Assembly (NCBI RefSeq): GCF_003173755.1
Contig: NZ_CP029553.1
Location: forward strand, 4,116,001 to 4,180,000
Reading direction: 5' to 3'
Origin: Methylobacterium terrae
GTDB taxonomy: Bacteria > Pseudomonadota > Alphaproteobacteria > Rhizobiales > Beijerinckiaceae
Length of the DNA: 64,000 nt
In this document: in pieces, positions 1 to 10,845 of the stretch
Layout of the letters: each line of letters starts with the position of its first letter
Position numbering within the stretch: the first letter of the stretch is position 1
Notes under the pieces: model-generated
What the model was told of the DNA's origin: nothing
The model's database searches: none
The model's input: only the letters and a program-made list of their open reading frames with translations
Translations under genes and position numbers: made by a program

Positions 1-296
1 ACCGGCTTCGGAGCGCCCTCGACCAGGTCCTTGGCCTCCTTGAGGCCGAGACCGGTGATCGCGCGGACCTCCTTGATGACCTCGATCTTCTTGTCGCCGG
101 CGGCAGCCAGGACAACGGTGAACTCGGTCTGCTCCTCGACGGGGGCGGCAGCGGCGCCACCGGCCGGGCCGGCGGCGACGGCGACGGCGGCAGCCGCCGA
201 GACGCCCCACTTCTCCTCGAGCATCTTCGCGAGCTCGGCAGCCTCGAGCACGGTCAGCGAGGACAGGTCGTCGACGAGCTTGGCAAGATCAGCCAT
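1..296 (-). CDS. rplL: 50S ribosomal protein L7/L12, C-terminus cut by window edge
   Basis: This encodes the N-terminal 98 or so residues of the L7/L12 stalk protein, which recruits translation GTPases to the ribosome. The frame starts [20 protein letters not shown], the dimerisation domain. An Ala/Gly/Pro-rich hinge follows (about residues 35-52), then the start of the globular domain with [20 protein letters not shown] and [17 protein letters not shown]. The usual length is about 125 residues, so roughly the last 27 lie outside the window. The gene follows rplJ after a 51-bp gap, the classic rplJL order, and rpoB would be expected next. Identification is secure. Confidence 0.97.
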   Translation of the reverse strand, partial: MADLAKLVDDLSSLTVLEAAELAKMLEEKWGVSAAAAVAVAAGPAGGAAAAPVEEQTEFTVVLAAAGDKKIEVIKEVRAITGLGLKEAKDLVEGAPKP

Positions 297-347
297 TTTT
301 CACTTCCTGATGTTGTCGGTTTGAACGGTTCGGTCTCGAACAGCCCG

Positions 348-881
348 TTAGGCCGCTTCGTCGGTCTGGGCGTCGCCGGTCTTGGCATAGGCCCCGAACA
401 CGCGCGCGAGCTTGGCGGCCGGCGCGTTGACGACCTGGGCGATCTTGGTCGCGGGAGCCTGGACCAGGCCCACGATCTTGGCGCGCAGTTCGTCGAGGGA
501 CGGCAGCGAGGCCAGGGCCTTCACGCCGTCCGGGTTCAGGGCGGTCGTCCCCATGGCTCCGCCGAGGATGACCAGCTTCTCGTTGGCCTTGGCGAAGTCC
601 ACCGCCACCTTGGCGGCCGCGACCGGATCGCTCGAATAGGCGAGCAGGGTCGGGCCCTTCAGGAGGGGCTGAATGGAGGCGACGTCCGTGCCTTCGAGAG
701 CGATGTTGGCGAGGCGGTTCTTCGCGACCTTCACGGTGGCGCCGGCCTGCTTCATCTGCGCGCGCAGCTTCTGCATGTCGGCGACCGTGAGGCCCTTGTA
801 GTGGGCCACGACGACGACGGAGGTGCTTGAGAACACCCCGTTGAGCGTCGAGACGAGATCAGCTTTTGCTGCTCTGTCCAC
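348..881 (-). CDS. rplJ: 50S ribosomal protein L10
   Basis: L10 forms the base of the ribosomal stalk and anchors the L7/L12 dimers. The 177-residue product has the typical N-terminus [10 protein letters not shown], the [19 protein letters not shown] segment and [15 protein letters not shown], which binds 23S rRNA. The C-terminal helix ([16 protein letters not shown]) is where L7/L12 binds. The start codon is GTG, preceded by a GGAGAGAG stretch. In many bacteria L10 with L7/L12 represses its own mRNA. The long leader upstream is consistent with that, but the repression is inferred here. Confidence 0.96.
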   Translation of the reverse strand: MDRAAKADLVSTLNGVFSSTSVVVVAHYKGLTVADMQKLRAQMKQAGATVKVAKNRLANIALEGTDVASIQPLLKGPTLLAYSSDPVAAAKVAVDFAKANEKLVILGGAMGTTALNPDGVKALASLPSLDELRAKIVGLVQAPATKIAQVVNAPAAKLARVFGAYAKTGDAQTDEAA

Positions 882-1302
882 CTTGGCTCTCTCCGGTTGG
901 CGGAACCCGGATGGGCCCCGCCGGTTGCATCTGCCGCCCAGGATGAGCCGGGGCCTTCACGGGAAGACCGCGACGTCCTGAACGACGCTTCACGGCCCTG
1001 CCCCCGATGCCAAGGACGGTGACGTCCCTCGCCTCGGGCGAGATGGTTCAAACCGACGCCCCGCTTGGCCCGGTCAAGGCCATGGGGGCGGTGAAACTCG
1101 GTCTTCCCCGTCTGTGCAGGCTGGGGATTTAAGCCGGCGGCTGCCGGCGCCTGCAGTCTCGGACAGGACATGGCCGGACCGGGCGCGAGGGGTTTCCCCC
1201 TGAGCCCTTCCGGCCACTTTGGTCGCCCGGTCGCCCGGGGACCTCTCTCCAGGACTCAGCCGTCGGCCGAATCCTTTCGATCTCGGAAACGTGGAGCCGG
1301 GT
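882..1302 (-). promoter_or_regulatory. long rplJ leader (candidate L10 leader RNA) in a 506-bp gene-free stretch
   Basis: No gene lies between the hpnP-like stop at 1388 and the rplJ start at 881. The predicted transcript from the promoter at 1303-1331 would carry an untranslated leader of about 415 nt. It is rich in potential hairpins, for example GCCGGCGGCTGCCGGC near 1130-1146. Its place just before rplJL matches the L10 autoregulatory leader known in bacteria. I could not fold it, so the structure is inferred from position and length. Confidence 0.5.
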
Positions 1303-1331
1303 CTATAGCGGCGTGCAAACCGCCTGCCAAG
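1303..1331 (-). promoter_or_regulatory. housekeeping sigma-70-type promoter for rplJL
   Basis: On the minus strand CTTGGC (1326-1331) and CTATAG (1303-1308) are separated by exactly 17 bp. This is close to the alphaproteobacterial consensus CTTGAC-N17-CTATAT. Transcription would start near 1296. The promoter lies just downstream of the hpnP-like gene, so rplJL can be transcribed independently of rplKA. Confidence 0.7.
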
Positions 1332-1387
1332 TGCCCGGAGACAGAAAATTCGGTCGCAGGGGCAGATTTCCCGTCAGCGCCTCGACC

Positions 1388-3001
1388 TCATGCCGCCTGC
1401 CGGGCCCCTCCCCTCGCGGCGGCCTCCGCCTTCGCCTTGTCCTGCGCGGCGTAGAACGAGGCGTTGTGCTCGCCGCGCAGGGCCTCGCGGGTGAAGCGGA
1501 TCAGGTGATGGGCGACGAAGCCCATGTTGAACACCGCCTCGATCTGCCCCCGCTTGAGGGCGTAGGCCGCGGCGCGCCAGAATGGACGGCGGTAATCGGA
1601 CATCAGGCCGACCCGGGTGACGATGTTGAAGCCGAGGATCAGGCCGCGGCGCAGGTTGGTGAGCGTCAGCTTGCCGGCGGTCGGCGTGGTGATCCGGTTC
1701 GGGTAGGTCACGTCGCACTGGCGCTTGAAGCGCTCGAACAGCTGCTCGGGCGAGTAGGCGTGGCCGATGGCCCGGCGCCAGGACTTCACCACGTCGTCGT
1801 GCGGGCGCTTGAACAGGACGTTCGATTCGAGGCTGGCATCGTGGACGAGCCGTCCCTCGCGCTCGAGCCGGTCCCAGAGCGGCGTCTTGGGGAGGGCCTG
1901 GAGCAGGTTGATGGTGAGGACGGGAATCGCCGACTTGTCGATGAAGTCGATCAGGTTCTGCTCGGAGCGGTCGGTGTCGGTGTCCAGCCCCAGGATGATG
2001 CCGGACGTCACCTCGAGCCCGTAGGAGTTCAGGGTTTCGATCGCCTCGTACATCGGCACGGCGGCGTTGTGGGTCTTGTCGATGCCCTTGAGCGCGTCGG
2101 GCTCCGGCGTCTCGATGCCGACGAACACGGTCATGAAGTTGGCCTGGCGCATCAGCTCGAGGATCTCGGGCTGCTTGGCCATGTTCAGCGTCGCCTCGCA
2201 GGCGAACTGGAGGGGGTAGTCGTTCCGCTTCTGCCACTCCACCAGGTGGGGCAGCATCTCGCGGGTCGCCTTGCGGTTGCCGATGAAGTTGTCGTCGACG
2301 AAGTAGACCACCGCCGGGTGGGCGGCCTGGGCCACGATGGCGTCGAGTTCGGCGCAGAGCTGCTCGGGGGTCTTCAGCCGCGGCTGGCGGCCGTAGAGCT
2401 GCGGGATGTCGCAGAACTCGCAGCGGTACGGGCAGCCGGAGGAGAATTGCAGCGAGCCGATCAGGTAGCGCTTGAGCGGGACCCGCTCGTAGGCCGGGGC
2501 CGGGAAGTCGGCGAGGGCGAGGCGGTCGGCGGTCTCGAAGCGCTCAGGCTCGCGGGGCACCGCCACGGTCTCGTCGAGGCGCCGGATCAGCGCGTCGGTG
2601 GCGTCGCCGATCTCGCCGATGTGGAGGTAGTCGAAGTCCGGGTACTTCTCCGGCGCGCCGGAGACCGAGGGGCCGCCCAGCACCGCGACCTTGCCGGCGG
2701 CGTGGGCCCGCCGGCCGATCTCGTGGATCTGGCCCTCCTGGATGTGCATCCCCGACACGAACACCGCGTCGGCCCAGGCGAAATCCTCAGGGCTGGCCCG
2801 AGCGATGTTCTCGTCGACGAATCGCACCTCCCATGCCTCCGGCATGTAGGCGGCGATCACGAGCAGGCCCTGCGGCGGCATGAAGGCCTTCACGCCGCCC
2901 ATCAGCGGATAGGCGTGCGAGAAGGTGCCGAACGAGGGCGTGTAGGCGGGGAAGACGCAGAGGATGCGTCGCGAGGAGGAGACCGGGACGGTGCTGCGCA
3001 T
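1388..3001 (-). CDS. hpnP: B12-binding radical SAM protein, probable hopanoid C-2 methylase
   Basis: HpnP transfers a methyl group to C-2 of the hopanoid A ring, using cobalamin and a radical SAM cluster. The 537-residue protein opens with a cobalamin-binding Rossmann domain (ILCVFPAYTPSFGTFSHAYP, then VFVSGMHIQEGQ and LGGPSVS, about residues 12-140). The radical SAM core starts at about residue 188 with SSGCPYRCEFCDIPQLYGR, a CxxxCxxC cluster motif. A C-terminal region of the DUF4070 type follows. Length and the opening motif fit HpnP, which is known in Methylobacterium and Rhodopseudomonas. DUF4070 paralogs with other substrates exist, so the substrate is inferred. It sits between rplA and rplJ, which are normally adjacent. 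Confidence 0.65.
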   Translation of the reverse strand: MRSTVPVSSSRRILCVFPAYTPSFGTFSHAYPLMGGVKAFMPPQGLLVIAAYMPEAWEVRFVDENIARASPEDFAWADAVFVSGMHIQEGQIHEIGRRAHAAGKVAVLGGPSVSGAPEKYPDFDYLHIGEIGDATDALIRRLDETVAVPREPERFETADRLALADFPAPAYERVPLKRYLIGSLQFSSGCPYRCEFCDIPQLYGRQPRLKTPEQLCAELDAIVAQAAHPAVVYFVDDNFIGNRKATREMLPHLVEWQKRNDYPLQFACEATLNMAKQPEILELMRQANFMTVFVGIETPEPDALKGIDKTHNAAVPMYEAIETLNSYGLEVTSGIILGLDTDTDRSEQNLIDFIDKSAIPVLTINLLQALPKTPLWDRLEREGRLVHDASLESNVLFKRPHDDVVKSWRRAIGHAYSPEQLFERFKRQCDVTYPNRITTPTAGKLTLTNLRRGLILGFNIVTRVGLMSDYRRPFWRAAAYALKRGQIEAVFNMGFVAHHLIRFTREALRGEHNASFYAAQDKAKAEAAARGGARQAA

Positions 3002-3138
3002 GGCAGCCTATCTAGCACAGCGGCGCCGGATGGCTGCCCCGTCGCATCGGGTTTTCGCCGCGCTGCGGGACCTCGCGGAATGCCGCGTTGCCGCTGCATC
3101 AGATCATCGTTCCGGCCGGCCCGTCCCCGAAACGCGAA

Positions 3139-3166
3139 GCGCCCGGTCCGTTGCGGGACCGGGCGC
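3139..3166 (-). terminator. GC-rich hairpin downstream of rplA
   Basis: The 11-bp perfect arms GCGCCCGGTCC and GGACCGGGCGC (3139-3149 and 3156-3166) enclose a 6-nt loop, 33 bp after the rplA stop. On the minus strand only a weak T-containing tail follows (CTTCGCGTTTCGG). It may end or attenuate the rplKA transcript before the hpnP-like gene. Confidence 0.5.
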
Positions 3167-3198
3167 CTCAGATCGGTGTCGCGACAGTCTCGTCGGCG

Positions 3199-3906
3199 TC
3201 AGGCGCCGGCGGCGACCAGCACGCTCGAGGGATCGACCTTCACGCCCGGGCCCATCGTCGAGGAGACGGCGATGCGCTGGATGTAGGTGCCCTTGGCGCC
3301 GGCGGGCTTGGCCTTCGCCACCGCGTCCGCGAAGGCGCGGATGTTCTCGACGATCTTCTGCTCGTCGAACGAGACCTTGCCGATGCCGGCGTGGACGATG
3401 CCCGCCTTCTCGACGCGGAACTCGACCGAGCCGCCCTTGGCGCCGGCGACGGCGCCCTTCACGTCCATGGTGACGGTGCCGACCTTCGGGTTCGGCATCA
3501 GGCCGCGCGGGCCCAGCACCTTACCGAGGCGGCCGACCAGCGGCATCATGTCCGGGGTGGCGATGCAGCGATCGAAGTCGATCGTGCCGCCCTGGATCGT
3601 CTCGAGCAGGTCCTCGGCGCCGACGATGTCGGCACCGGCGGCCCGCGCCTCGTCGGCCTTTGGGCCGCGGGCGAACACCGCCACCCGCACGGTCCGGCCG
3701 GAGCCGTTCGGCAGGTTGCAGACGCCGCGGACCATCTGGTCGGCGTGCCGGGGATCGACGCCGAGGTTCATCGAGACCTCGAAGGTCTCGTCGAACTTGG
3801 CGGTGGACCGCTCCTTGATCAGCTTCACCGCGTCGGCGAGCGGATAGAGCTTGGTGACCTCGATGCCCTCGCGGGCGGAGCGGATGCGCTTGCCTGTCTT
3901 TGCCAT
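3199..3906 (-). CDS. rplA: 50S ribosomal protein L1
   Basis: L1 binds 23S rRNA at the L1 stalk, helps release deacylated tRNA, and in many bacteria represses its own operon. The 235-residue frame is full length. It contains [48 protein letters not shown] and [18 protein letters not shown], all landmark L1 segments. It follows rplK by 12 bp, the conserved rplKA pair. Confidence 0.97.
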   Translation of the reverse strand: MAKTGKRIRSAREGIEVTKLYPLADAVKLIKERSTAKFDETFEVSMNLGVDPRHADQMVRGVCNLPNGSGRTVRVAVFARGPKADEARAAGADIVGAEDLLETIQGGTIDFDRCIATPDMMPLVGRLGKVLGPRGLMPNPKVGTVTMDVKGAVAGAKGGSVEFRVEKAGIVHAGIGKVSFDEQKIVENIRAFADAVAKAKPAGAKGTYIQRIAVSSTMGPGVKVDPSSVLVAAGA

Positions 3907-3918
3907 GTCGCCCTCCCC

Positions 3919-4368
3919 TTACGCGGTGATCTCGAGACCCATGGCGCGGGCGGACCCGCGGATCATGGCGACGGCGGAATCGACCGAATCGCAGTTCAGG
4001 TCGGGCATCTTCTTCTCGGCGATCTCGCGGATCTGCGCCTCGGAGACCTTGCCGGCGGGCGCGCCCTTGCCGGGGGTCTTCGAGCCGGAGGCCGGCTTCT
4101 TGCCGATCTTCATGCCGGCGGCCTTCTTGAGGAAGAAGGAGACCGGGGGCTGCTTCATCTCGAAGGTGAAGGAGCGGTCCTGATACGCGGTGATGATCAC
4201 CGGGATCGGGGTGCCCTTCTCGATCTGCGCGGTCTTCGCGTTGAAGGCCTTGCAGAATTCCATGATGTTGAGGCCGCGCTGACCGAGCGCGGGGCCGATC
4301 GGCGGCGACGGGTTGGCGGCGCCGGCCGGGACTTGAAGCTTCACGTAGCCCGTGATCTTCTTCGCCAT
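3919..4368 (-). CDS. rplK: 50S ribosomal protein L11
   Basis: L11 forms part of the GTPase-associated centre and is needed for stringent-response signalling by RelA. The 149-residue protein starts [20 protein letters not shown] and contains the conserved [20 protein letters not shown]. Its C-terminal rRNA-binding domain ends with [19 protein letters not shown] ribosome site lies about 7 bp ahead of the ATG. A 180-bp gap separates it from nusG, so a separate promoter is possible, but I could not define one. Confidence 0.97.
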   Translation of the reverse strand: MAKKITGYVKLQVPAGAANPSPPIGPALGQRGLNIMEFCKAFNAKTAQIEKGTPIPVIITAYQDRSFTFEMKQPPVSFFLKKAAGMKIGKKPASGSKTPGKGAPAGKVSEAQIREIAEKKMPDLNCDSVDSAVAMIRGSARAMGLEITA

Positions 4369-4548
4369 GGGACTGCTCCCAGAGTAGCCCTATCGAATGA
4401 GGGCGGTTGCAGGTCGCGGTGCGGCCCGGGCTCCCGGAGGCGTTGCCGGGCGGGCCTTCCGCGGGTGAGAGGCGGTTCTCCGGGGGACGCGATAGCGAGG
4501 CGTGCTGCCACACCCCGGGCGACTCCCGAGAGACTCCGCCGGTGACGA

Positions 4549-5091
4549 TCAGAGCTTCTCGACCTGACCGTATTCGAGCTCGACCGGGGTCGCCCGGCCG
4601 AAGATGGAGACCGCCACCTTCAGGCGGGACCGGCTCTCGTCGACTTCCTCGACGATGCCGTTGAACGAGGCGAAGGGGCCGTCCGCGACGCGGACCTGCT
4701 CGCCGACCTCGTAGGAGATCGAGGCCTTCGGGCGGTCGGTGCCTTCCTGGACCTGGCCCTTGATGCGCTCCGCCTCGGCGTCCGGGATCGGCACCGGCTT
4801 CGACTTGTCGGCACCGAGGAAGCCCGTGACCTTCGGGGTGTTCTTGATGAGGTGGTAGACCTCGTCGGTGAGGTCGCACTTCACCAGCACGTAGCCGGGG
4901 AAGAACTTGCGCTCCGCGTCGACCTTGCGGCCGCGGCGCACCTCCACGACCTTCTCGGTCGGGACCATGACCTCGTCGAACTTCTCGGTCAGGCCGCGCT
5001 GCGCCGCCTGGTCCTTGATCGACTGCGCGACCTTGTTCTCGAAGTTCGAGTAGGCGTGGACGATGTACCAGCGCTTCGACACGGCGTTCAC
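4549..5091 (-). CDS. nusG: transcription termination/antitermination protein NusG
   Basis: NusG binds RNA polymerase and couples it to Rho or to the ribosome. The 180-residue product has the NGN domain ([20 protein letters not shown], with [10 protein letters not shown] and VTGFLG). A C-terminal KOW domain follows ([20 protein letters not shown] and [11 protein letters not shown]). The start codon appears to be GTG. It lies 56 bp after secE in the conserved secE-nusG-rplK order. Confidence 0.96.
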   Translation of the reverse strand: MNAVSKRWYIVHAYSNFENKVAQSIKDQAAQRGLTEKFDEVMVPTEKVVEVRRGRKVDAERKFFPGYVLVKCDLTDEVYHLIKNTPKVTGFLGADKSKPVPIPDAEAERIKGQVQEGTDRPKASISYEVGEQVRVADGPFASFNGIVEEVDESRSRLKVAVSIFGRATPVELEYGQVEKL

Positions 5092-5147
5092 TCCAGTCCG
5101 GCGGCGGCCCCGTCGCGGGCCGGCATCTGCCGGGTCTTCAAGCTCGA

Positions 5148-5456
5148 TCAGGCCCCGATGCCCAGCACCAGCGTCACGGCGTAGCGCAGGACCTGGTCGA
5201 CGACGGTGAAGAACACGCTCGCCACCACCACCATGACGAACACCATCAGGGTGGTGACCAGGGTCTCCTTGCGAGTCGGCCAGGTAACCTTCCGGCCCTC
5301 GTCGCGCACCTGCTGCAGGAACTCGAACGGGCCGACGCGCTTCTGCGCCGGACGCGGGGGCGGCGTCGGCGTCGAGCCGCCGCCGCGGGTCGGCGGGGTG
5401 CTGCGGGAGGCGTTGCGCCCGAGGTCCATCTTCTTCGTCGCTTCGTTCGATGCCAT
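5148..5456 (-). CDS. secE: preprotein translocase subunit SecE
   Basis: SecE clamps SecY in the inner-membrane translocon. I chose the internal ATG at 5456, which gives 102 residues. An upstream GTG/ATG region would add 23 unconserved residues. The protein has a low-complexity Pro/Thr-rich N-terminus and the SecE signature [20 protein letters not shown]. One transmembrane helix follows ([20 protein letters not shown]), as in the short one-helix SecE of most bacteria. It is downstream of tRNA-Trp. Confidence 0.93.
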   Translation of the reverse strand: MASNEATKKMDLGRNASRSTPPTRGGGSTPTPPPRPAQKRVGPFEFLQQVRDEGRKVTWPTRKETLVTTLMVFVMVVVASVFFTVVDQVLRYAVTLVLGIGA

Positions 5457-5653
5457 GGCTCGGACAACCGATGCGCTCGAAACCAACGGCGGCAGGCAGG
5501 CGGAAGGATCACCCCCGGCCCGCATCGCCGCCCGTTCGATCTGGGATGGGCGCAGCGTCTAGCGCAGTTGCCTGCGCTTGTCGACTGGCCCGGACGGATT
5601 GTTGTTCGGAGATCTGCCGATGAGGGCGGAGGCTCCGGTCGGCTCGCGGTCCC

Positions 5654-5730
5654 TGGCAGGAGTGGAGGGACTCGAACCCCCAACCCCCGGTTTTGGAGAC
5701 CGGTGCTCTGACCAGTTGAGCTACACTCCT
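5654..5730 (-). tRNA. trnW: tRNA-Trp (anticodon CCA)
   Basis: The minus strand folds into a standard cloverleaf. Acceptor arms AGGAGTG and CACTCCT (5724-5730 and 5658-5664) pair perfectly. The D-arm TAGCTCAACTGG, the anticodon loop CTCCAAA with anticodon CCA, and the T-loop GGTTCGAGTCC are present. The 3' CCA is encoded (5656-5654). It lies upstream of secE and may be cotranscribed with it, a common arrangement. Confidence 0.96.
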
Positions 5731-5752
5731 GCAGCGCCGCGGCGCGACCGCT

Positions 5753-5782
5753 CTCTAGCCGGATCCCCGGCCCGGATGCAAG
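5753..5782 (-). promoter_or_regulatory. promoter for tRNA-Trp/secE/nusG
   Basis: On the minus strand CTTGCA (5777-5782) and CTAGAG (5753-5758) are separated by 18 bp. The predicted start near 5746 is about 16 bp ahead of the tRNA 5' end. The match to the consensus is moderate. Confidence 0.5.
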
Positions 5783-5958
5783 CGGAATGTCGCGAGGGAG
5801 GCGGAGATGGGGACCGATCGGTCAGAGCACGACCGCCGGGATGCGGAACATGCGGACGCGATGGGCTGAGGTGCCGCTGCCAACGCGGCGCACGTGGCGA
5901 TCAGGCGGGGAAGGTCGCGGGCCATACCCCGCGCGCCAGGACCCTTTCATCCCCTCCG

Positions 5959-6076
5959 CGACCTCATCCCGAGGTGCGACTGACGGGAGCCTCGAAGGAG
6001 GGCTCCAGAAGTCTCGGGGCTGGCTGGAGCCCTCCTTCGAGGCTGCTGCACGCAGCAGCACCGCAGGATGAGGTCG
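5959..6076. repeat. palindromic intergenic repeat, family A, copy 1
   Basis: The 18-bp perfect inverted arms CTCGAAGGAGGGCTCCAG (5991-6008) and its complement (6024-6041) are flanked by outer arms GACCTCATCC and GGATGAGGTC. The same arms and outer ends recur at 23205-23332, so this is a dispersed repeat. It fills most of the 475-bp gap between tRNA-Trp and tuf and has no coding potential I trust. Confidence 0.85.
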
Positions 6077-6120
6077 TGGGCGGGACGACGTTCGCCCGCC
6101 GAACGGGCTCCCGACCAACG

Positions 6121-6156
6121 AAAAAAGGGGCGGGTGCCCATTCCGGCACCCGCCCC
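6121..6156 (-). terminator. Rho-independent terminator of tuf
   Basis: On the minus strand GGGGCGGGTGCC and GGCACCCGCCCC-type arms (6127-6156) form a stable hairpin followed by TTTTTT (6126-6121). It starts about 50 bp after the tuf stop. Confidence 0.85.
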
Positions 6157-6205
6157 ATATCTTCGGAATCCGGGGCCGCCGCGGCCCCGAACCGATCCGT
6201 CCGAC

Positions 6206-7396
<1,191 letters not shown>

Positions 7397-7453
7397 ATCC
7401 ATCACCTGCGGCAAGCCCGCCCACGACGTCCAGCCGGGCGGAAGGCGCGGCCC

Positions 7454-7482
7454 GCTTAGAGGGTTAGCGCCGGTTGATCAAG
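7454..7482 (-). promoter_or_regulatory. tuf promoter
   Basis: On the minus strand CTTGAT (7477-7482) and CTAAGC (7454-7459) are spaced by 17 bp, close to the alphaproteobacterial housekeeping consensus. The expected start is near 7447, about 50 bp ahead of the tuf ATG. Confidence 0.6.
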
Positions 7483-7506
7483 TCCGGCGTCGCGCGGGGC
7501 ACCCCC

Positions 7507-7887
7507 TCAGGGAGCGCCCGCGACGCGCCGGCGGTCGAGGCTGCGGGCATAGGCCTCCGCCGTCTCGCGCTCGTGGTCGGAGAGCAGTTGCTCGACGGCG
7601 CCGACGAGGTCGGGCGCCTCGGTGAAGCCGGCGGCGACGAGGGCCACTGCTTTCGCCCGCGCGGCCTCGCGCTTGGCCGGCAGGCAGATGTGCTGGGCCC
7701 GGACGGCGAAGTGCTCCGGGGTCTCGTGACGCACCCGCGCCGCGGCGGATTCCCGCGCCAGGCATCCCTTCAGCCGCGCGATCGCCGCCGCCTCGCGCGC
7801 CGGCCGCGCCACCTCGATGGCGTGGGTCTCGGTGATCTGGACCGAGCTCGCGAGGACGAGGAGCAGGAGCGGCATCACGGCGCGCAT
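7507..7887 (-). CDS. small secreted protein of unknown function
   Basis: The 126-residue product has a signal peptide (MRAVMPLLLLVLASSVQITE, cleavage probably near THA-IE). An Ala/Arg/Glu-rich, mostly helical body carries two cysteines (KGCLARE and QHICLPAK). I do not recognise the family. The start at 7887 is chosen because it gives a proper signal sequence; the frame stays open further upstream without conserved features. It lies downstream of lysK on the same strand after a 134-bp gap. Confidence 0.6.
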   Translation of the reverse strand: MRAVMPLLLLVLASSVQITETHAIEVARPAREAAAIARLKGCLARESAAARVRHETPEHFAVRAQHICLPAKREAARAKAVALVAAGFTEAPDLVGAVEQLLSDHERETAEAYARSLDRRRVAGAP

Positions 7888-8021
7888 GGCGAGGTCCCGG
7901 GGCGTTTGTTCCTGCTCTGTTCCATACCACCTCTGATTCCCTGCTGCCAAGGTAAACGGGTGGAGGGGTGGGGACAACGTGGGGACGGCCCCCGCCGGGC
8001 GGCGGGGGCCGAGAGCCGTGG

Positions 8022-9722
8022 TCAGGCCGCTTCCGGAGCCCTGCGGCTCTCCAGGAACGCCGCGTGCTCCTCGGCGAGCGCCCCCGACAGGGCGCGGGCG
8101 ATCAGCGCCCGGGTCTCCCCGACGCCGTAGAGGGCGACGAAGGAGCCGAAGCGCGGGCCCCGCGCCTCGCCGAGCAGGATGCCGTAGAGCGTGGTGAACC
8201 AGGTCTGGGACACGCCGGGCCGCCCGTCCGGGCTCTTCGACTTGCCCGACAGGTCGGGGAAGTGGCGCCGCCCGACCTCGTAGACCGCCGCCTGCAGCGC
8301 CTCCGGATCGGTCGAGCCGGCTTGCCCGGCGAGCGTCTCCGACAGGTCGGTGAGGGCGACCGCCTCCTCCGCGCTCGGGGCCCGGTAGGTCTTGGCCGGG
8401 CGCACGAAATCGCGGAAGTAGCGCACGGCGTGGTGGACCAGACGGTCGAGGCGCGGATGCGTCTCGGGCGAGGCCTCGGGCGCGTAGCGGCGGATGAAGC
8501 CCCACAGCACCGCCGGATCCTCGGCATTGGCCACCGCCACGAGGTTGAGCAGCATCGCGAACGGGATCGCCCCGCTATTCCCCACCCGCTCCGGCTCCGG
8601 CGGGGTGCCGGCGTGCAGGTGCCAGGTCGGGTTGCCGAGCTTCAGCTTCGGTTCCTGGCCCGGAAACTTCTCCAGGAAGGACAGGTAGTCGTCGACGTGC
8701 CGCGGGATGACGTCGAAGTGCAGACGCTTGGCCTCCCGCGGCTTGTTGTACATGAACAGAGCCAGGCTCTCGGGCGTGCCGTAGGCCAGCCACTCGTCGA
8801 TGGTGAGCCCGTTGCCCTTCGACTTCGAGATCTTCTGGCCCTTCTCGTCGAGGAACAGCTCGTAGTTGAAGCCTTCCGGCGGCTCGGCGCCGAGCGCCCG
8901 GGCGATCTGCCCGGAGAGCTTGACCGAATCGATCAGGTCCTTGCCGGCCATCTCGTAATCGACGCCGAGCGCGACCCAGCGCATCGCCCAGTCGGGCTTC
9001 CACTGCAGCTTGGCGTGGCCGCCGGTGACCGGGGTCTCGTAGGCCTCGCCCGTCTGGGGATCGCGCCACACGATGGTGCCCGAGGACACCTTCACCTCGT
9101 CGATCGGCACCTGCATCACGTGCCCGGTGACCGGGTGGAGCGGCAGGAACGGCGAGTAGGAGGCCGAGCGCTCGGCGCGCAAGGACGGCAGCATCACCGC
9201 CATCACGGCGTCGTAGCGCTCCAGCACCCGCAGGAGCGTCGCGTCGAAGCGGCCCGAGCGGTAGCACTCGGTCGCCGACAGGAACTCGTACTCGAAGCCG
9301 AACGAATCGAGGAAGCGGCGCAGCTCGGCGTTGTTGTGGGCGCCGAAGCTGTCATGGGTGCCGAACGGGTCCGGCACCGCGGTCAGTGGCTTGTTGAGGT
9401 TCTCCGCCAGCAGCGCCTTGTTCGGCACGTTCTCCGGCACCTTGCGCAGGCCGTCCATGTCGTCCGAGAAGGCGACGAGGCGGGTCGGGATGCTGTCGTT
9501 GGTCAGCGTGCGGAAGGCGTGGCGCACCATGGAGGTGCGGGCGACCTCGCCGAAGGTGCCGATATGCGGCAGGCCCGAGGGACCGTAGCCGGTCTCGAAC
9601 AGCACCTCGCCTTTGCCCGTCCGTTCCAGCCGGGCGACGAGCTTGCGCGCCTCCTCGAAGGGCCAGGCGGACGCGGAGGCGGCGGCCTCCGCCAGGGCGG
9701 GATCGATGCTGAATGCGGGCAT
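8022..9722 (-). CDS. lysK: lysyl-tRNA synthetase, class I
   Basis: This enzyme charges tRNA-Lys with lysine and ATP. The 566-residue protein belongs to the archaeal-type class I LysRS rather than the common class II enzyme. It carries the HIGH-like motif [15 protein letters not shown] at about residue 49 and the KMSKS-like motif KISKSKGNG near residue 290. Alphaproteobacteria are among the bacteria known to use this class. No class II lysS is visible in the window. Confidence 0.92.
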   Translation of the reverse strand: MPAFSIDPALAEAAASASAWPFEEARKLVARLERTGKGEVLFETGYGPSGLPHIGTFGEVARTSMVRHAFRTLTNDSIPTRLVAFSDDMDGLRKVPENVPNKALLAENLNKPLTAVPDPFGTHDSFGAHNNAELRRFLDSFGFEYEFLSATECYRSGRFDATLLRVLERYDAVMAVMLPSLRAERSASYSPFLPLHPVTGHVMQVPIDEVKVSSGTIVWRDPQTGEAYETPVTGGHAKLQWKPDWAMRWVALGVDYEMAGKDLIDSVKLSGQIARALGAEPPEGFNYELFLDEKGQKISKSKGNGLTIDEWLAYGTPESLALFMYNKPREAKRLHFDVIPRHVDDYLSFLEKFPGQEPKLKLGNPTWHLHAGTPPEPERVGNSGAIPFAMLLNLVAVANAEDPAVLWGFIRRYAPEASPETHPRLDRLVHHAVRYFRDFVRPAKTYRAPSAEEAVALTDLSETLAGQAGSTDPEALQAAVYEVGRRHFPDLSGKSKSPDGRPGVSQTWFTTLYGILLGEARGPRFGSFVALYGVGETRALIARALSGALAEEHAAFLESRRAPEAA

Positions 9723-9778
9723 GAGGTTCGAGGCCGCGACGAGGCGGCCTTCCGGTGAGCGTGAAGGGAGCCCGGCAC

Positions 9779-9806
9779 CCTATGGGCCGCGCTCCCGAGG
9801 GTCAAC
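9779..9806 (-). promoter_or_regulatory. candidate lysK promoter
   Basis: On the minus strand GTTGAC (9801-9806) and CATAGG (9779-9784) are separated by 16 bp. The start would lie about 50 bp before the lysK ATG. The -35 is good, the -10 only fair. Confidence 0.42.
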
Positions 9807-9819
9807 GCGAGGCGATTCG

Positions 9820-10845
9820 TTATGCGTGCGCGGGTTCGCGTGCCGGCGCCCCGGCCGCCCGCGGACCGGCCATGATGTCCGCCAGGATCTCGTAGGAGCG
9901 TAAGCGCGCCCGGTGGTCGTAGATCGCGGCGGCCACCATCAGCTCGTCGGCCCCCGTGCGGGCCGCGATCGCGTCGAGGCCGCGGCGCACCGTCTCGGCC
10001 GAGCCGACCACCGAGCAGGCGAGCATGCCGGAGGCCTGCACCTTCTCGTGGCCCGACCAGTAGGCCTCGATGTCGTCGATCGGCGGCGGCAGCTGGCCGC
10101 GGGTGCCCCGGAAGATGTTGGTGAAGGCCTGCTGCGCCGAGGTGAAGAGGCGGCGCGCCTCGCCGTCGGTCTCCGCCGCGATCACGTTGACGCCGACCAT
10201 GGCGTGGGGCTTCGCCAGCTGGCCCGAGGGCTCGAAGCGGGCGCGGTAGACCTCGAGCGCCTGCATCAGCGCGTCGGGCGCGAAATGCGAGGCGAAGGCG
10301 TAAGGCAGGCCGAGCATCGCCGCGAGCTGCGCCCCGAACAGGCTCGAGCCGAGGATCCACAACGGCACGTTGGTGCCCGTCCCCGGCACCGCCTGGATCA
10401 CCCGCCCGGCATCGAGCGGCCCGAGCAGGGTCTGGAGCTCCAGCACGTCCTGCGGGAAGTGGTCGGAGGCCGCCGGATCGCGGCGCAGCGCCCGCAGCGT
10501 GCGCTGGTCGGTCCCGGGCGCGCGGCCGAGGCCGAGATCGATGCGGCCCGGATAGAGCTCGGCGAGGGTGCCGAACTGCTCGGCGATCACCATCGGCGAG
10601 TGGTTCGGCAGCATGATGCCGCCCGCCCCGACCCGGATGCGGTGCGTGCCCCCGGCGATGTAGCCCACCACCACCGAGGTCGCCGCGCTGGCGATGCCCG
10701 TCATGTTGTGGTGCTCGGCCACCCAGTAGCGGGTGAAGCCCCAGCGATCGGCGTGCTGCGCCAGATCGAGGGTGTTGCGCAACGCGTCGCCGGGCGTGGA
10801 CCCCTGCGGGATCGGCGCGAGGTCGAGGATCGAGAGTGGCGGCAT
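9820..10845 (-). CDS. LLM-class (luciferase-like) flavin-dependent oxidoreductase
   Basis: The 341-residue protein belongs to the bacterial-luciferase-like monooxygenase fold, which uses reduced FMN or F420 on varied substrates. It shows [20 protein letters not shown], the family segment [37 protein letters not shown] and [19 protein letters not shown]. These define the single-domain group often named after YhbW. The ATG at 10845 begins the conserved N-terminus. The same frame is open further upstream into a frameshifted PIN-domain gene, so a read-through fusion is formally possible. The substrate is unknown. Confidence 0.85.
   Translation of the reverse strand: MPPLSILDLAPIPQGSTPGDALRNTLDLAQHADRWGFTRYWVAEHHNMTGIASAATSVVVGYIAGGTHRIRVGAGGIMLPNHSPMVIAEQFGTLAELYPGRIDLGLGRAPGTDQRTLRALRRDPAASDHFPQDVLELQTLLGPLDAGRVIQAVPGTGTNVPLWILGSSLFGAQLAAMLGLPYAFASHFAPDALMQALEVYRARFEPSGQLAKPHAMVGVNVIAAETDGEARRLFTSAQQAFTNIFRGTRGQLPPPIDDIEAYWSGHEKVQASGMLACSVVGSAETVRRGLDAIAARTGADELMVAAAIYDHRARLRSYEILADIMAGPRAAGAPAREPAHA

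Noticed and set aside
1313..3286. A 657-codon open frame on the plus strand opposite the radical SAM gene
   Set aside because: It is a codon-bias shadow in GC-rich DNA: rich in Gly/Arg/Asp/Leu, without motifs, and antisense to a gene with clear domains.
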